Source of the DNA: an uncultured beta proteobacterium | GTDB taxonomy: Bacteria; Pseudomonadota; Gammaproteobacteria; Burkholderiales; Burkholderiaceae_C | Assembly: GCA_903832285.1 (NCBI GenBank) | Contig: CAILAY010000091.1 | Span: 1 to 38,451, forward strand | Length of the DNA: 38,451 bases | Reading direction: 5' to 3' | Shown: positions 1 to 7,570 of the stretch, piece after piece | Layout of the letters: each line of letters begins with the position of its first letter | Position numbering within the stretch: the first letter of the stretch is position 1 | Position numbers and translations under genes: made by a program | Notes under the pieces: model-generated | Seen by the model: the letters and a program-made list of their open reading frames with translations, nothing else | The model's database searches: none | What the model was told of the DNA's origin: nothing

Positions 1-78
1 AGCCTGGGTTTGAGACCGTCGCGCAACAATTGCGGCACGGCCCAAAAGTGTGGGGTGGTCACGGTGCATTGCAAGAAT

Positions 79-315
79 TCAAAAAGGCCGGGCCGACGTG
101 GTCAAGCCTTCGGTCAATAGACTTTCGCGCGTTTGAACCATCTTCTTGAAATGCAAAAAATCCCCGACAACTCGTGCAGCCGCATCCAAGTCTTCAAGAT
201 GGAACAGTGCGGATCTTCTTACTGCGAAATCGGCCGCATGGGACAGTTCTTTTCTAGCAGCTTTTTCATCATCGATCCACAGAGAAAGTTCGATGAGTTT
301 GTACGTCAAGGTCAT
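79..315 (-). CDS. small hypothetical protein, 78 aa
   Basis: I do not recognise a family. The product is a compact, mostly charged and helical-looking protein rich in Ala, Leu, Asp and Glu (DAAARVVGDFLHF near the middle), with no signal peptide, membrane segment or Cys/His cluster. Its residue composition is more protein-like than that of the overlapping frames on the other strand (133-358), which is why I prefer it. The ATG at 315 has only a weak GGA about 10 bases upstream. It stands alone at the left edge, followed on its 5' side by a long gene-poor stretch. It could be a remnant or chance ORF. Confidence 0.35.
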   Translation of the reverse strand: MTLTYKLIELSLWIDDEKAARKELSHAADFAVRRSALFHLEDLDAAARVVGDFLHFKKMVQTRESLLTEGLTTSARPF

Positions 316-1066
316 GTGTTGTCCAATTTATAACAATTGTCAGTGCGCGCCTAGATAGAGCAAAGTCCTCAAGTGGATCCTAGGATCATTCTCACTTTTA
401 ATATGTACGCCAGCCCACTGACAACGCACTGCTGTCGAAGTAAATGAAGTCAAACTAGGCTTTGATGCCTCCATTTGGTTGGCAAGATTGGGGGGCTGAA
501 GGTCGGGCATTGGGCGAACACTTCGGGGCCACCAAGTCGGGTTCACCTGCACTGGAGTCCGCCAGTCAAGTCAGATGGCAGCGCCCAGGTGAACGACTGC
601 TGGCGGATTCCGGAAGCCAGATAAAGTCGCCGAACTGGACCAGCAGCGCCAATGACCGGTTCCGACAACTCGACAGTCATTCCTGGCTCGCCGTGAGTGT
701 CTCCTTACGCACTGCGGGTCCCGAGATTTCTCCGAAGCGGACTTTCGCCTTGACCTTTGGTGGGCTGTGTCGATGACTGACTCTGAGGGTTGAAAGCGGG
801 CGCACAGTTTTCCGCTCTACCGCCTCCAGACCAGTTACACGCAATCGTGTCTGTGGTTCCGCCCAACGTTTGAAACCAGAAACCTCGTCGTCGATTGGGT
901 TTCCTGAAACGGAGACCGCACCGCACTTGGTTTACGCCTGTGTACGCTGCCGCACGGTTTAAGCCCATTTAGAAACGTATGGTGATGATGCACTGTGTTC
1001 GGGTCGGAGCTTGATCAGTGCGTTCTGTCTACCTTTCATCCACTTCTTTACCTGGGAAAATACACC
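316..1066. other. gene-poor intergenic stretch
   Basis: No ORF here has convincing composition, start site or recognisable motif. The stretch contains one copy (690-789) of a 100-bp repeat that recurs at 4860-4960. The plus-strand frame over 462-776 runs through that repeat and is probably not a gene. Confidence 0.5.
690..789 (+). repeat. dispersed ~100-bp repeat, copy A
   Basis: This segment aligns without large gaps to 4860-4960 in the same orientation. The strongest block is around GATTTCTCCGAA (724-735), followed by TTCGCC and TGACC. By eye the identity is roughly 70%. Both copies lie in non-coding DNA. Confidence 0.6.
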
Positions 1067-1270
1067 ATGCCACATACCAATGAAGCCAGCACTCTGCACA
1101 AACAAGCTGCCAGCGATCACGAAGCAGCCGCACAACACCATCACAAAGCAGCTGACTGCCACGATTTAAATAAGGTGAGCGACGCAAAGACCAGTTCCAA
1201 GAGTGCCATGGACTGCTGCAACACCGCACAAAAGCATACGAAAGCCGCCTGCGACTGTTCGGCCAAATAG
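1067..1270 (+). CDS. small His/Cys-rich protein, 67 aa, putative metal binding
   Basis: The 67-residue hydrophilic protein has eight His (3, 11, 18, 24-26, 32, 57) and five Cys (31, 50, 51, 62, 64), including an HHH run, a CC pair and a terminal CDC. It has no signal peptide or membrane segment, so it is probably cytoplasmic. The ligand density suggests metal binding; that is inference, and I cannot name a family with certainty. I chose ATG 1067 because GGGA lies about 13 bases upstream and the longer frame from 995 adds residues unlike the rest. The neighbouring Met-rich exported protein and Met/Cys secreted peptide run in the same direction, which supports a metal-stress role. Confidence 0.65.
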   Translation: MPHTNEASTLHKQAASDHEAAAQHHHKAADCHDLNKVSDAKTSSKSAMDCCNTAQKHTKAACDCSAK

Positions 1271-1408
1271 GATGCTGGGAGGGCCGCATTGATCAAAGCC
1301 ACTCACGATGTGACGATCAGTGCGGTTCATTCAGAACAGCCGATGAACGAGCCCCTCCGCATGGACTGGATCTCAGCCGTGCGGTGAAGGTATTTTCTTG
1401 AGGCATAG

Positions 1409-1441
1409 GGGTGGCTCCCGGGGGCAGGTTCCGTGCCACCC
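1409..1441 (+). promoter_or_regulatory. stem-loop in the leader of the Met-rich protein gene
   Basis: GGGTGGC (1409-1415) and GCCACCC (1435-1441) are perfect inverted arms around a GC-rich loop. The structure lies 39 bases upstream of the start at 1481. No T-run follows, so it is not a typical intrinsic terminator. It could be a leader structure or chance. Confidence 0.3.
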
Positions 1442-1480
1442 ATCAAATCTAGATCAATTATTTTCCAGTTGGAGTTCACC

Positions 1481-1906
1481 ATGCTACTTTTTCGCCAGCC
1501 TGTTTTAACCCCTGCACTTGCGACAGCTTCAATTGGCTCATGGGCGCCGACCGACATTGACCACGAGAAGCATCATCCGAAAACCACGACGTCTGAAAAG
1601 GTCTCTGGCAATCAAATGGCAGCCATGAACCGCAAGTTGAAGACGATGCACCAGGTGCACGCGAAGATGTTGAGTGCCAAGACTGCGGAAGAGAAAAATG
1701 TCTTGATGGCCAAGCACATGAACGCAATGCGCCAGGGCATGGAGTCGCTAAACATGATGGGCGCAGACGTCATTGGCGCAATGAAGGGCGAAAAGCACTT
1801 TCCACGCTGTGCCAGGGAACTCGAACAGATGATGGAAAAGCGCATGGAAATGATGGAATTGATGCTGCAAATGGCAATGGACCGGATGCCTGCGCCAGCG
1901 CAGTGA
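1481..1906 (+). CDS. exported methionine-rich protein, 141 aa, likely copper/metal related
   Basis: Twenty-one of 141 residues are Met. They are concentrated from residue 46 onward and end in a repetitive helix (MMEKRMEMMELMLQMAMDR). The N-terminus has a short hydrophobic stretch compatible with a degenerate signal peptide, followed by His-rich DHEKHH near residue 30. Small periplasmic Met-rich proteins of this shape often sit beside copper-resistance genes in Burkholderiales; Met clusters bind Cu(I). That role is inferred. I chose ATG 1481 because GGAG lies eight bases upstream; the longer frame from 1433 lacks a good ribosome site. It sits between the His/Cys-rich protein and the secreted Gly/Met peptide. 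Confidence 0.7.
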   Translation: MLLFRQPVLTPALATASIGSWAPTDIDHEKHHPKTTTSEKVSGNQMAAMNRKLKTMHQVHAKMLSAKTAEEKNVLMAKHMNAMRQGMESLNMMGADVIGAMKGEKHFPRCARELEQMMEKRMEMMELMLQMAMDRMPAPAQ

Positions 1907-2024
1907 GGGTTGCATCGACCTGAACCGCGAACCTCGCTGGTGTCCGAAGCGCGGTATCCCTGTGCGTTACCGCACAGACGTCGCTTTGGCACAGGAATAT
2001 ATTGTTTCCAACTAGAGAGTGAGC

Positions 2025-2156
2025 ATGAAATCTTTGAAAGTTGCCGGTGCTGGAGTTGCTTTTCTGGTCGGCACGGGTGGCGCCTTGGCGCAAGGACAGA
2101 TGATGCAGGGCGGCATGTGGGGTGGTGGCTGGATGGGTGGCTGCTGTTGCCCATGA
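2025..2156 (+). pseudogene. short secreted Gly/Met/Trp/Cys peptide, probably truncated
   Basis: ATG 2025 is preceded by AGAGAGTGAG. The 43-residue product has a good signal peptide (MKSLKV, hydrophobic core, ALAQG) and a mature part GQMMQGGMWGGGWMGG ending in CCCP. In the +1 frame the DNA continues as WLLLPMIASLTM, a hydrophobic segment like the membrane anchor I would expect after such a Met/Gly-rich stretch. About 30 bases later an IS-derived segment begins. I therefore read it as a small Met-rich membrane or secreted protein gene with a frameshift and a lost 3' end. It could also be a genuine 43-residue secreted peptide. It runs with the two metal-ligand protein genes upstream. Confidence 0.5.
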
Positions 2157-2184
2157 TCGCTTCCCTGACCATGAGCCTTAGAAC

Positions 2185-2424
2185 CTATCCGCAAATAATG
2201 TTCACGTCCATTTTGATCTTTCTGAACGCCATAATTGCCGCAGCCAAGTGGTTGAGCGCCAGAAAGCTGCGCTCAAGTTTCTCGTATCGCACCGGCAGTT
2301 TGCGAAAGCGGTTGAACCAACTGTGCACGACTTCTACAACCCATCGTCTTGCCATCTTCTCTGGGTCACGTTTGAGTTCGCTGGCCTCTTGCCCGCGGCC
2401 CTTGACAGCCTCGGAAAACCTCAA
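2185..2424 (-). pseudogene. IS5-family transposase, C-terminal remnant
   Basis: The frame encodes the conserved end of an IS5-type DDE transposase: RRWVVEVVHSWFNRFRKL, then VRYEKLERSFLALNHLAAA and a final NIICG stop. This includes the late catalytic Glu region (WVVE). An in-frame stop at 2428-2430 and the absence of upstream homology show that only about 75 C-terminal residues remain; the DDE N-terminal two-thirds and the left end are missing. The start shown is a TTG inside the remnant, not a real initiation site. The preserved end abuts the truncated secreted peptide gene, which suggests the element disrupted it. Confidence 0.8.
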
Positions 2425-2600
2425 AGATCACACACGACCGTAGGAAGACACGGTCAATAGGGGTTACGATGAGCGGCTGTGTGCAAGGTGACCGAGTCAG
2501 GCGACGGATGACCATGTTCACACGGCGTTACTGGCGACTCTGCCCTTCGTAAAATTGAGGGCGGTATGGACGGCGTAAGGATACGAAACAGGAGCAAAAA

Positions 2601-2636
2601 TTGGCTAAATGGAGATGGGATCAAGGGAGACTTGAT
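2601..2636 (+). pseudogene. possible 5' stub of a lost gene
   Basis: AGGAG at 2590-2594 sits at good spacing before a TTG that opens AKWRWDQGRLD. The Trp-rich start resembles, from memory, the N-termini of some restriction-enzyme-like proteins, but the frame then runs antisense into the 3' end of the cyclase gene with no protein-like composition. This is a weak call based on the ribosome site plus 12 codons. Confidence 0.2.
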
Positions 2637-2681
2637 GTAGGGAATCAAACTGATCGAATGATACCCAGCCTGTCGGCTATT

Positions 2682-3944
2682 TCAGTTACTCTCGATTTCA
2701 TAGCAGATTTGGCCGTCCTGCTGAGTATGCTGTTGAAAATTTACCGAGCCTATCAACCTACCTTGCGCTTGTCGGTAAGTTTCAGGGCATACCAAAGTGT
2801 GGCCAGACACATAGCGAGCCTCATTGCACAAGCCAGCCGCCATGTGCACCGGCAAACCCATCACCGTGTATGCACAGCTCTGCGCATACCCCATGCGCCG
2901 GCCAAACACGGCACCGCTGGCTATGCCTACCCTATGGGCCAGCGGCAACTGATAGCCCAGACGCTTCCATTCAGATAATATTTTTTGAAATTCCGTCTGC
3001 ATCAACAACGCCGCCTGCACCGCCTTGCTGGCGTTCTCGACTGAGGAAGTCTGGCTCTCGAAACTGAACAAGATGCCGTCGCCCAAATACTTATCAATGC
3101 GCGCATCAAACTGTAAGCCTATGCGGCTTAGCCGCTCCAGATACTCATCGATCATGGCGCTGGCGTCGGCCACCGGTATGCTGCGAAACAGAGATTCAGA
3201 ATGACTGATATCGGTAAATACCAGCGTTGCCTGGCTCACCTGAGGATCAAACACCATGCCCAAATTCACCAGATTCGATGGTTCTGCCACAATCGCACCC
3301 ACCGCCAGGGCCAATTTGTTGCAGATGACCTCGATATTTTTCTCATCAGCCACGCCAAACGGCGTATCTGCATCTTCATTTAAAAATTGCACCACACCGA
3401 CCACTTCATTGCCATGTCTGAGCAAGGGCTTGGTCAGCATATTTTTCGATTGATAGCCCGATTTTTTGTCCAGACGACCATCATGACGCTGGGCGGCCGT
3501 GTTTTCTGAATACATCGATGTTTGCTTGGAGCTAAACACCTTGCCAGCCTGACTACCCTTGATAGAAATTTGTAGCTTCGCCACTTTATCGGCGGCCGGC
3601 CCATGCGCCATCAGGAACACCAAAATGTCTTCGCTGTAAGGATTTTTGATAAAGATGGAGTCGGCGCTAGCCTTGATGCTGACCCTAGCATCGACCAGCA
3701 AGGCATCGATCTCATCCATCTGGGTTTGCAAATCGAGCATGCGCTTATGCAGCAACTCTTTGGATTTTATTTGCTGCTCTAAGGCGCTCTGCAAGGACGC
3801 AACTTTATCGTTTTGTTCAGCGACCATTTTTTCCAGTTCGGCCTGTTTTCTGAAAAAATGCCAGCAGGCAAACACCACCGCCACCAAGGGTGCCATCCAG
3901 CCTGTGCTGATCTGTTCAGGGACCAATTTAAAAAAATTTTCCAT
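2682..3944 (-). CDS. membrane-anchored GAF / class III nucleotide-cyclase-like protein
   Basis: The 420-residue protein has one N-terminal membrane segment (about 15-30), a coiled coil (35-80), a GAF-like sensor domain (about 80-220) and a class III adenylate/guanylate cyclase domain (about 238-400). Canonical metal Asp residues are present at D245 (FTDI) and D289 (KYLGD), with the base-selecting Lys at K285 and a Thr at T360 (YTV). The transition-state Asn and Arg of the usual VNLAAR motif are replaced by His367 and Gly371 (VHMAAG). It may therefore be a weak or inactive cyclase, a binding protein or a variant enzyme. Base composition is lower in GC than the downstream core genes, which suggests transfer. 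It is a single-gene unit, ending close to IS and gene remnants. Confidence 0.8.
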   Translation of the reverse strand: MENFFKLVPEQISTGWMAPLVAVVFACWHFFRKQAELEKMVAEQNDKVASLQSALEQQIKSKELLHKRMLDLQTQMDEIDALLVDARVSIKASADSIFIKNPYSEDILVFLMAHGPAADKVAKLQISIKGSQAGKVFSSKQTSMYSENTAAQRHDGRLDKKSGYQSKNMLTKPLLRHGNEVVGVVQFLNEDADTPFGVADEKNIEVICNKLALAVGAIVAEPSNLVNLGMVFDPQVSQATLVFTDISHSESLFRSIPVADASAMIDEYLERLSRIGLQFDARIDKYLGDGILFSFESQTSSVENASKAVQAALLMQTEFQKILSEWKRLGYQLPLAHRVGIASGAVFGRRMGYAQSCAYTVMGLPVHMAAGLCNEARYVSGHTLVCPETYRQAQGRLIGSVNFQQHTQQDGQICYEIESN

Positions 3945-4202
3945 GTTCGCTCACTATGAAAAAAAGTCTCGACGATGCGCTTGAGCCGGGACAGGTGTCT
4001 TGGGCAACTAGGCCTGTCAGCCTATCAGTGATGGATACCGGTCTCAGGCACGGCTAGCTTAGTATGATTCACCAAATCCATGATAACAAGTGCCACTTTT
4101 TTATCCTTGATGGCTAGTTCGCTCCTCCAAACTACACGCCACATCCGGTTTGGCCGGGGATGTTTAGTGGTCATTGTTTTGTCTGGCCTCGGAATTAGTC
4201 TC

Positions 4203-4778
4203 ATGGAAGCTCTATTTGTCTCTACCGGTGTCGTTGCACTCGCTGAAATCGGCGACAAAACCCAACTCCTTGCATTCATTCTCGCCGCTCGATTCAACAA
4301 GCCCGTACCAATCATTGCAGGCATCCTGATTGCCACGCTGATAAATCATGGGATGGCGGGCGCGCTCGGCGCCTGGATTACTTCGGTTGTAAGTCCTGAC
4401 ATCATGCGTTGGATTCTCGGCGGCTCATTCATTGGAATGGCGATTTGGACTCTGATACCAGACAAAATGGAGGAAGAAGAGACACAAGTGGCCAAGCAGC
4501 TCGGAGTGTTCGGTGCCACCTTGGTGACCTTCTTCTTGGCGGAGATGGGTGACAAGACGCAGATTGCGACAGTCGCCTTGGCGGCCCACTATGGAACCCC
4601 TGTGATGGTTATTGCTGGAACCACATTGGGAATGTTGTTGGCAGATGTTCCAGCCGTGTTCGTTGGCAACAAGTTCGCCGCCAAGATTCCAATGAAGCTG
4701 GTGCACTCCGTTGCCGCCGGCATATTCGCGGTTATGGGGCTACTGACACTGTTTCAGGTTGACAAGCTCTTTCAATAG
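4203..4778 (+). CDS. UPF0016/GDT1-family cation (Mn/Ca) exporter
   Basis: The 191-residue, about six-helix membrane protein has the two family signatures E-x-G-D-K-T-Q, at residues 14-20 (EIGDKTQ) and again after the central loop (EMGDKTQ). These acidic motifs line the cation path in this family, whose bacterial members export manganese. The two halves are inverted-repeat-like, with a charged linker (DKMEEEETQ). I start at ATG 4203 because family members begin a few residues before the first motif; the in-frame extension to 4080 is unlike the family. The ribosome site is weak. It stands alone, flanked by the cyclase (divergent) and a repeat copy. I looked for a manganese riboswitch upstream and saw none. 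Confidence 0.85.
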   Translation: MEALFVSTGVVALAEIGDKTQLLAFILAARFNKPVPIIAGILIATLINHGMAGALGAWITSVVSPDIMRWILGGSFIGMAIWTLIPDKMEEEETQVAKQLGVFGATLVTFFLAEMGDKTQIATVALAAHYGTPVMVIAGTTLGMLLADVPAVFVGNKFAAKIPMKLVHSVAAGIFAVMGLLTLFQVDKLFQ

Positions 4779-5107
4779 AAACCGACTCGCCCAAAAAAAT
4801 GGGTAAGGCTGGAAATGGACTCCGGGCGAAGATGATTGGCGTCAGGATAGCAGCCACTTGCCACTGACGTCTCCCGTTGTCTTTCGGGTCCCCAGATTTC
4901 TCCGAATCCGACGTTCGCCGTGACCCTCGGCGGACCGTGGCGGCGGCCGACTCTTCCGGGCGGCTTGCTGAGATTTCCTTCGCTCCAAACCGATCATTGC
5001 AGTTCTATCCCGTTCTATCGCACCATCACCGTCACGCAAACAATTGGCTCCGTGGCCAGTCCATGTGATGATTTAGGTGTCTGCATCGCCGCGTATGCAC
5101 ATGTATG
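4779..5107. other. intergenic stretch holding repeat copy B
   Basis: Nothing here is convincingly coding. Just after the exporter gene there is a short CCCA/TGGG inverted pair around an A-run (4788-4804), too weak to call a terminator. The 100-bp repeat occupies 4860-4960. Plus-strand frames over 4877-5225 run antisense into the next gene and are not supported. Confidence 0.45.
4860..4960 (+). repeat. dispersed ~100-bp repeat, copy B
   Basis: Second copy of the segment at 690-789, same orientation, centred on GATTTCTCCGAATCCGACG (4894-4912). The two copies bracket the small metal-ligand proteins, IS remnant, cyclase and exporter. Confidence 0.6.
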
Positions 5108-5863
5108 TCAGGCGAGCAAACGAATTTGCTTTAACGCCTCAAATCCTAACCCCGATATTCCGAGTCCAAGTCCAACGGTGAGCGACGAAACAATGACCCC
5201 GATTCCTGCCCATGTTGCCCCGTGAACTCGGCCAAGTGTCAGGCGGTCATAACCCGCAAGCGACAGAACTGCAATCAGCATGCCCGCAACTGCAAATGGT
5301 GGACCACCGGCCACTCCCAAGCTTCCGAAGAGCGGCCAGAAGGCGAGTCGAGCGAAGGCCGGGCCAATGATTGAAATTGATGAACTCAGAATCAGTCGTC
5401 TGTGAATTGCTGCATGACGCCGGAACGCGATTCCCGAACAGAGCAATACTGTGAAGGAAACCAACGTCAGATAGTTTCCCCAAATGAACATGTTTAGGGG
5501 AGTCTTTGGAGACTGAATTTGTAGAGCCAAACGGCTGTTTATCCAAATAGCTGTGGCTACGACGCCAAGCGCGACCAGTGCCGCAGGTATAGCTATGGCA
5601 CGATGCCAGCGCCGCTGTGCCCGGGTGGCCAATCCTGCCTGGACCACTGTCAACGCAAACCAAGTAGTCAGGACGGCGCCGTGTATTGCCAGCGCCGCGT
5701 CGTTTGCAGGTTGCCCAAAGGACTGAGAAAAGTAGAACGTTCTGGCGAAACCAATCAGTACCGCGACGAATAAGGCAATATGTGCGAAAAGAAACGACCT
5801 GTTTTCCCTCAATTTCTGCTCCCTGACAGTTTGCGTCATAGTATCGCCGAAGGTCTGCGGCAT
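5108..5863 (-). CDS. seven-helix membrane protein of unknown function
   Basis: The 251-residue protein has seven predicted helices (about 27-47, 58-80, 88-110, 124-146, 156-176, 187-205, 216-240). Conserved-looking histidines occur in patterns seen in a broad, uncharacterised bacterial membrane family: AIHG..LTTW in helix 2, HRAIAIP before helix 3 and HRRLILSSS before helix 5. I cannot name a function. Start choice is uncertain: ATG 5863 begins 22 bases after a GTTAGGC core site, while ATG 5839 gives MTQTVREQ and a more usual N-terminus; neither has a strong ribosome site. Isolation, opposite strand to its neighbours and the attC-like sequence upstream suggest a mobile cassette origin. Confidence 0.7.
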   Translation of the reverse strand: MPQTFGDTMTQTVREQKLRENRSFLFAHIALFVAVLIGFARTFYFSQSFGQPANDAALAIHGAVLTTWFALTVVQAGLATRAQRRWHRAIAIPAALVALGVVATAIWINSRLALQIQSPKTPLNMFIWGNYLTLVSFTVLLCSGIAFRRHAAIHRRLILSSSISIIGPAFARLAFWPLFGSLGVAGGPPFAVAGMLIAVLSLAGYDRLTLGRVHGATWAGIGVIVSSLTVGLGLGISGLGFEALKQIRLLA

Positions 5864-5885
5864 GACAGATGTGCTGCGCTCTGTC

Positions 5886-5968
5886 GCCTAACGATCAGCC
5901 TTCATCAGCCACGATGCGATGCTCGTAGAAACCATGGAACCACCTGCGGCTGACAAACCATGTTGGAC
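5886..5968 (-). other. integron attC-like recombination site
   Basis: Read on the minus strand, the 83-base segment starts with GTCCAAC (RYYYAAC, 5968-5962) and ends with GTTAGGC (GTTRRRY, 5892-5886). Inside are complementary boxes GTCAGCC (5954-5948) and GGCTGA (5910-5905 or 5900-5895). The next CDS begins 22 bases downstream, as in a gene cassette. The inner spacing is not ideal, and no integrase or second clear attC was seen. Confidence 0.4.
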
Positions 5969-6499
5969 TAAATGGGGTCAGGCTAGCTCACCGGGATGTG
6001 GTGTCGAACGACCGCTTTCGCGACACTGCCGAATTATGTCTTTCTCCATACCAGAGGTACAACTTTGACCGTCAGCTTGCCTGGTGCCGCCCTTTATTTA
6101 GAGTTTTGCCCGCGCCGAAATTTGTTGGGCCTGTTTTGAGCTTGACCGAGGGGTCTTCCAGGTGGAGATACCCCCTCTTGGTTGAAAATATGGCGTAGCA
6201 ATAAATGACGCAATACGTTTCTCTTGACCCGAAACGCTTTGCCCCCTCCCACCCCCTCGAGGCAGGACCGGCACGTGGACCCGCAAAGCACCTGGACCAG
6301 CGTGGAACGCATGACCGGGCGCTACTGTTGGTGTTCCATAGGTGCCGCGAACAAACGCAGCACACAGCGTTCTATTCAATCAAGGTCATTTACAGCACGG
6401 TCACGGACTGATGGCGTGGTGCTGCAGTTGTGGCTGGGGTGGTGGCTACACGGTGCAAAGCCATGTGCTGCAGTCTGTAATAGCCGAAACCGAAGCGCC
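5969..6499. other. intergenic stretch without recognisable gene
   Basis: Several overlapping short frames on both strands (6072-6379 minus, 6224-6557 plus) are open, but none has a ribosome site or recognisable protein pattern. The plus-strand frames near the end run through the tRNA terminator hairpin. A Cys/Gly/Trp-rich run (CCSCGWGGGY, about 6420-6449) is curious but unsupported. Confidence 0.45.
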
Positions 6500-6536
6500 A
6501 AAAGAAAAAGCCTGCTCACTTTTAGGTAGCAGGCTT
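6500..6536 (-). terminator. intrinsic terminator of tRNA-Met
   Basis: On the minus strand a 9-bp perfect stem (AAGCCTGCT / AGCAGGCTT, arms 6536-6528 and 6516-6508) is followed by TTTCTTTT-like sequence. It lies about 25 bases past the tRNA 3' end. Confidence 0.85.
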
Positions 6537-6561
6537 TCCATATCCCCTAAGGGCTGAGGAC

Positions 6562-6638
6562 TGGTGGCGCTTCACGGATTCGAACCGCGGACCTGTGGAT
6601 TATGATTCCATCGCTCTAACCGACTGAGCTAAAGCGCC
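6562..6638 (-). tRNA. tRNA-Met (CAU), elongator type
   Basis: The 77-base minus-strand sequence folds as a full cloverleaf: acceptor GGCGCTT/AAGCGCC, D arm GCTC...GAGC, anticodon loop ATCATAA giving CAU, T arm CGCGG-TTCGAAT-CCGTG, and an encoded CCA. The anticodon stem has one A/C mismatch at its outer pair. The first acceptor pair is G-C, which argues against initiator tRNA. A tRNA-Ile2 read by lysidine modification cannot be fully excluded from sequence alone. It marks the border between the low-density region and core-like genes. Confidence 0.93.
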
Positions 6639-6698
6639 GAAGCCCGAAATTATAGCGTGGTCCAACGGTGATTCGTCGAAGCTTACCGCCAACCAAGC

Positions 6699-7475
6699 CT
6701 ACTGGTGTTTGAATTGGGCCTTGCGCTTGCCCACAAAGGCGTCCATGCCTTCCTTCTGGTCGTCCGTGGCGAATAGTGCGTGGAACAGGCGGCGCTCGGA
6801 GGTCACGCCTTCAGTCAGGCCGGACTCAAACGCGCGGTTCACCGATTCCTTGGCCGCCATGACTGCGATCTGCGAGTAATCACAAATCATCAAGGCTGCT
6901 CCCAGTGCCTCTTCCATGAGTTTGTCGGGCGCGACGACGCGGCTCACCAGACCTGCGCGTTCAGCCTCGACCGCGTCCATCATGCGGCCCGTCAGGACCA
7001 GGTCCATGGCTTTGGCCTTGCCTACGGCGCGCGGCAGGCGTTGCGTACCACCGGCGCCGGGAATGATGCCCAGTTTGATTTCCGGTTGGCCGAATTTGGC
7101 GTTGTCGGCAGCGATGATGAAGTCGCACATCATCGCCAACTCACAGCCGCCGCCCAGGGCAAAGCCGCTGACGGCAGCGATCACGGGCTTGCGCACGGAG
7201 CGAATCTGTTCCCAGTTCCGCGTGATGAAATCGCCCTTGTAGGCGTCGGCAAAGCTGTAGTTGGCCATGGCGCCAATGTCGGCTCCGGCGGCAAAGGCCT
7301 TTTCGCTTCCCGTCAGGATAATGCAGCCGATGCGGTCGTCCTGGTCAAAGGACTTCAAGGCAACGCCCAACTCGGTCATGAGCTGATCGTTCAGCGCGTT
7401 CAGTTGTTTGGGGCGGTTCAGCGTGATGATGCCAACTGCGGCTTCGGTGCGGGTCAGAATACATTCATAGTTCAT
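6699..7475 (-). CDS. enoyl-CoA hydratase (crotonase family)
   Basis: The 258-residue protein is a full-length crotonase that hydrates 2-enoyl-CoA in fatty-acid or aromatic-acid beta-oxidation. Both catalytic Glu are present, E112 ([11 protein letters not shown]) and E132 (FGQPEIKLG). The oxyanion-hole backbone regions are also there, AGADI near 63-67 and G109-G110. The start at 7475 is set by AGGAG nine bases upstream; the ATG three codons earlier abuts that site and is too close. It is divergent from the gltL-like gene, 95 bases apart, and has no beta-oxidation partner genes nearby, so its exact pathway (FadB1- or PaaF-like) cannot be told here. Confidence 0.92.
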   Translation of the reverse strand: MNYECILTRTEAAVGIITLNRPKQLNALNDQLMTELGVALKSFDQDDRIGCIILTGSEKAFAAGADIGAMANYSFADAYKGDFITRNWEQIRSVRKPVIAAVSGFALGGGCELAMMCDFIIAADNAKFGQPEIKLGIIPGAGGTQRLPRAVGKAKAMDLVLTGRMMDAVEAERAGLVSRVVAPDKLMEEALGAALMICDYSQIAVMAAKESVNRAFESGLTEGVTSERRLFHALFATDDQKEGMDAFVGKRKAQFKHQ

Positions 7476-7570
7476 GGTTAACATCTCCTGCGTTGGCGTG
7501 AGGCCGACTATAACGGTGCGGGTCAATCTGGATTTGATCCCCGCTTCCCGAATTTGACGCGAAGGCCAGC

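Noticed and set aside
462..776. 104-residue plus-strand ORF
   Set aside because: Composition is not protein-like and it spans a dispersed non-coding repeat.
3945..4202. A manganese riboswitch (yybP-ykoY type) before the UPF0016 exporter
   Set aside because: Such leaders often precede this family, but the conserved GGGGAGTAGC-like core was not found on either strand here.
6342..6557. Cys/Gly/Trp-rich plus-strand ORF
   Set aside because: No ribosome site, and it runs through the tRNA terminator hairpin.
7476..7570. TCAATC...GATTTGA near-palindrome between the hydratase and gltL-like genes
   Set aside because: Imperfect and not at a defensible promoter spacing.
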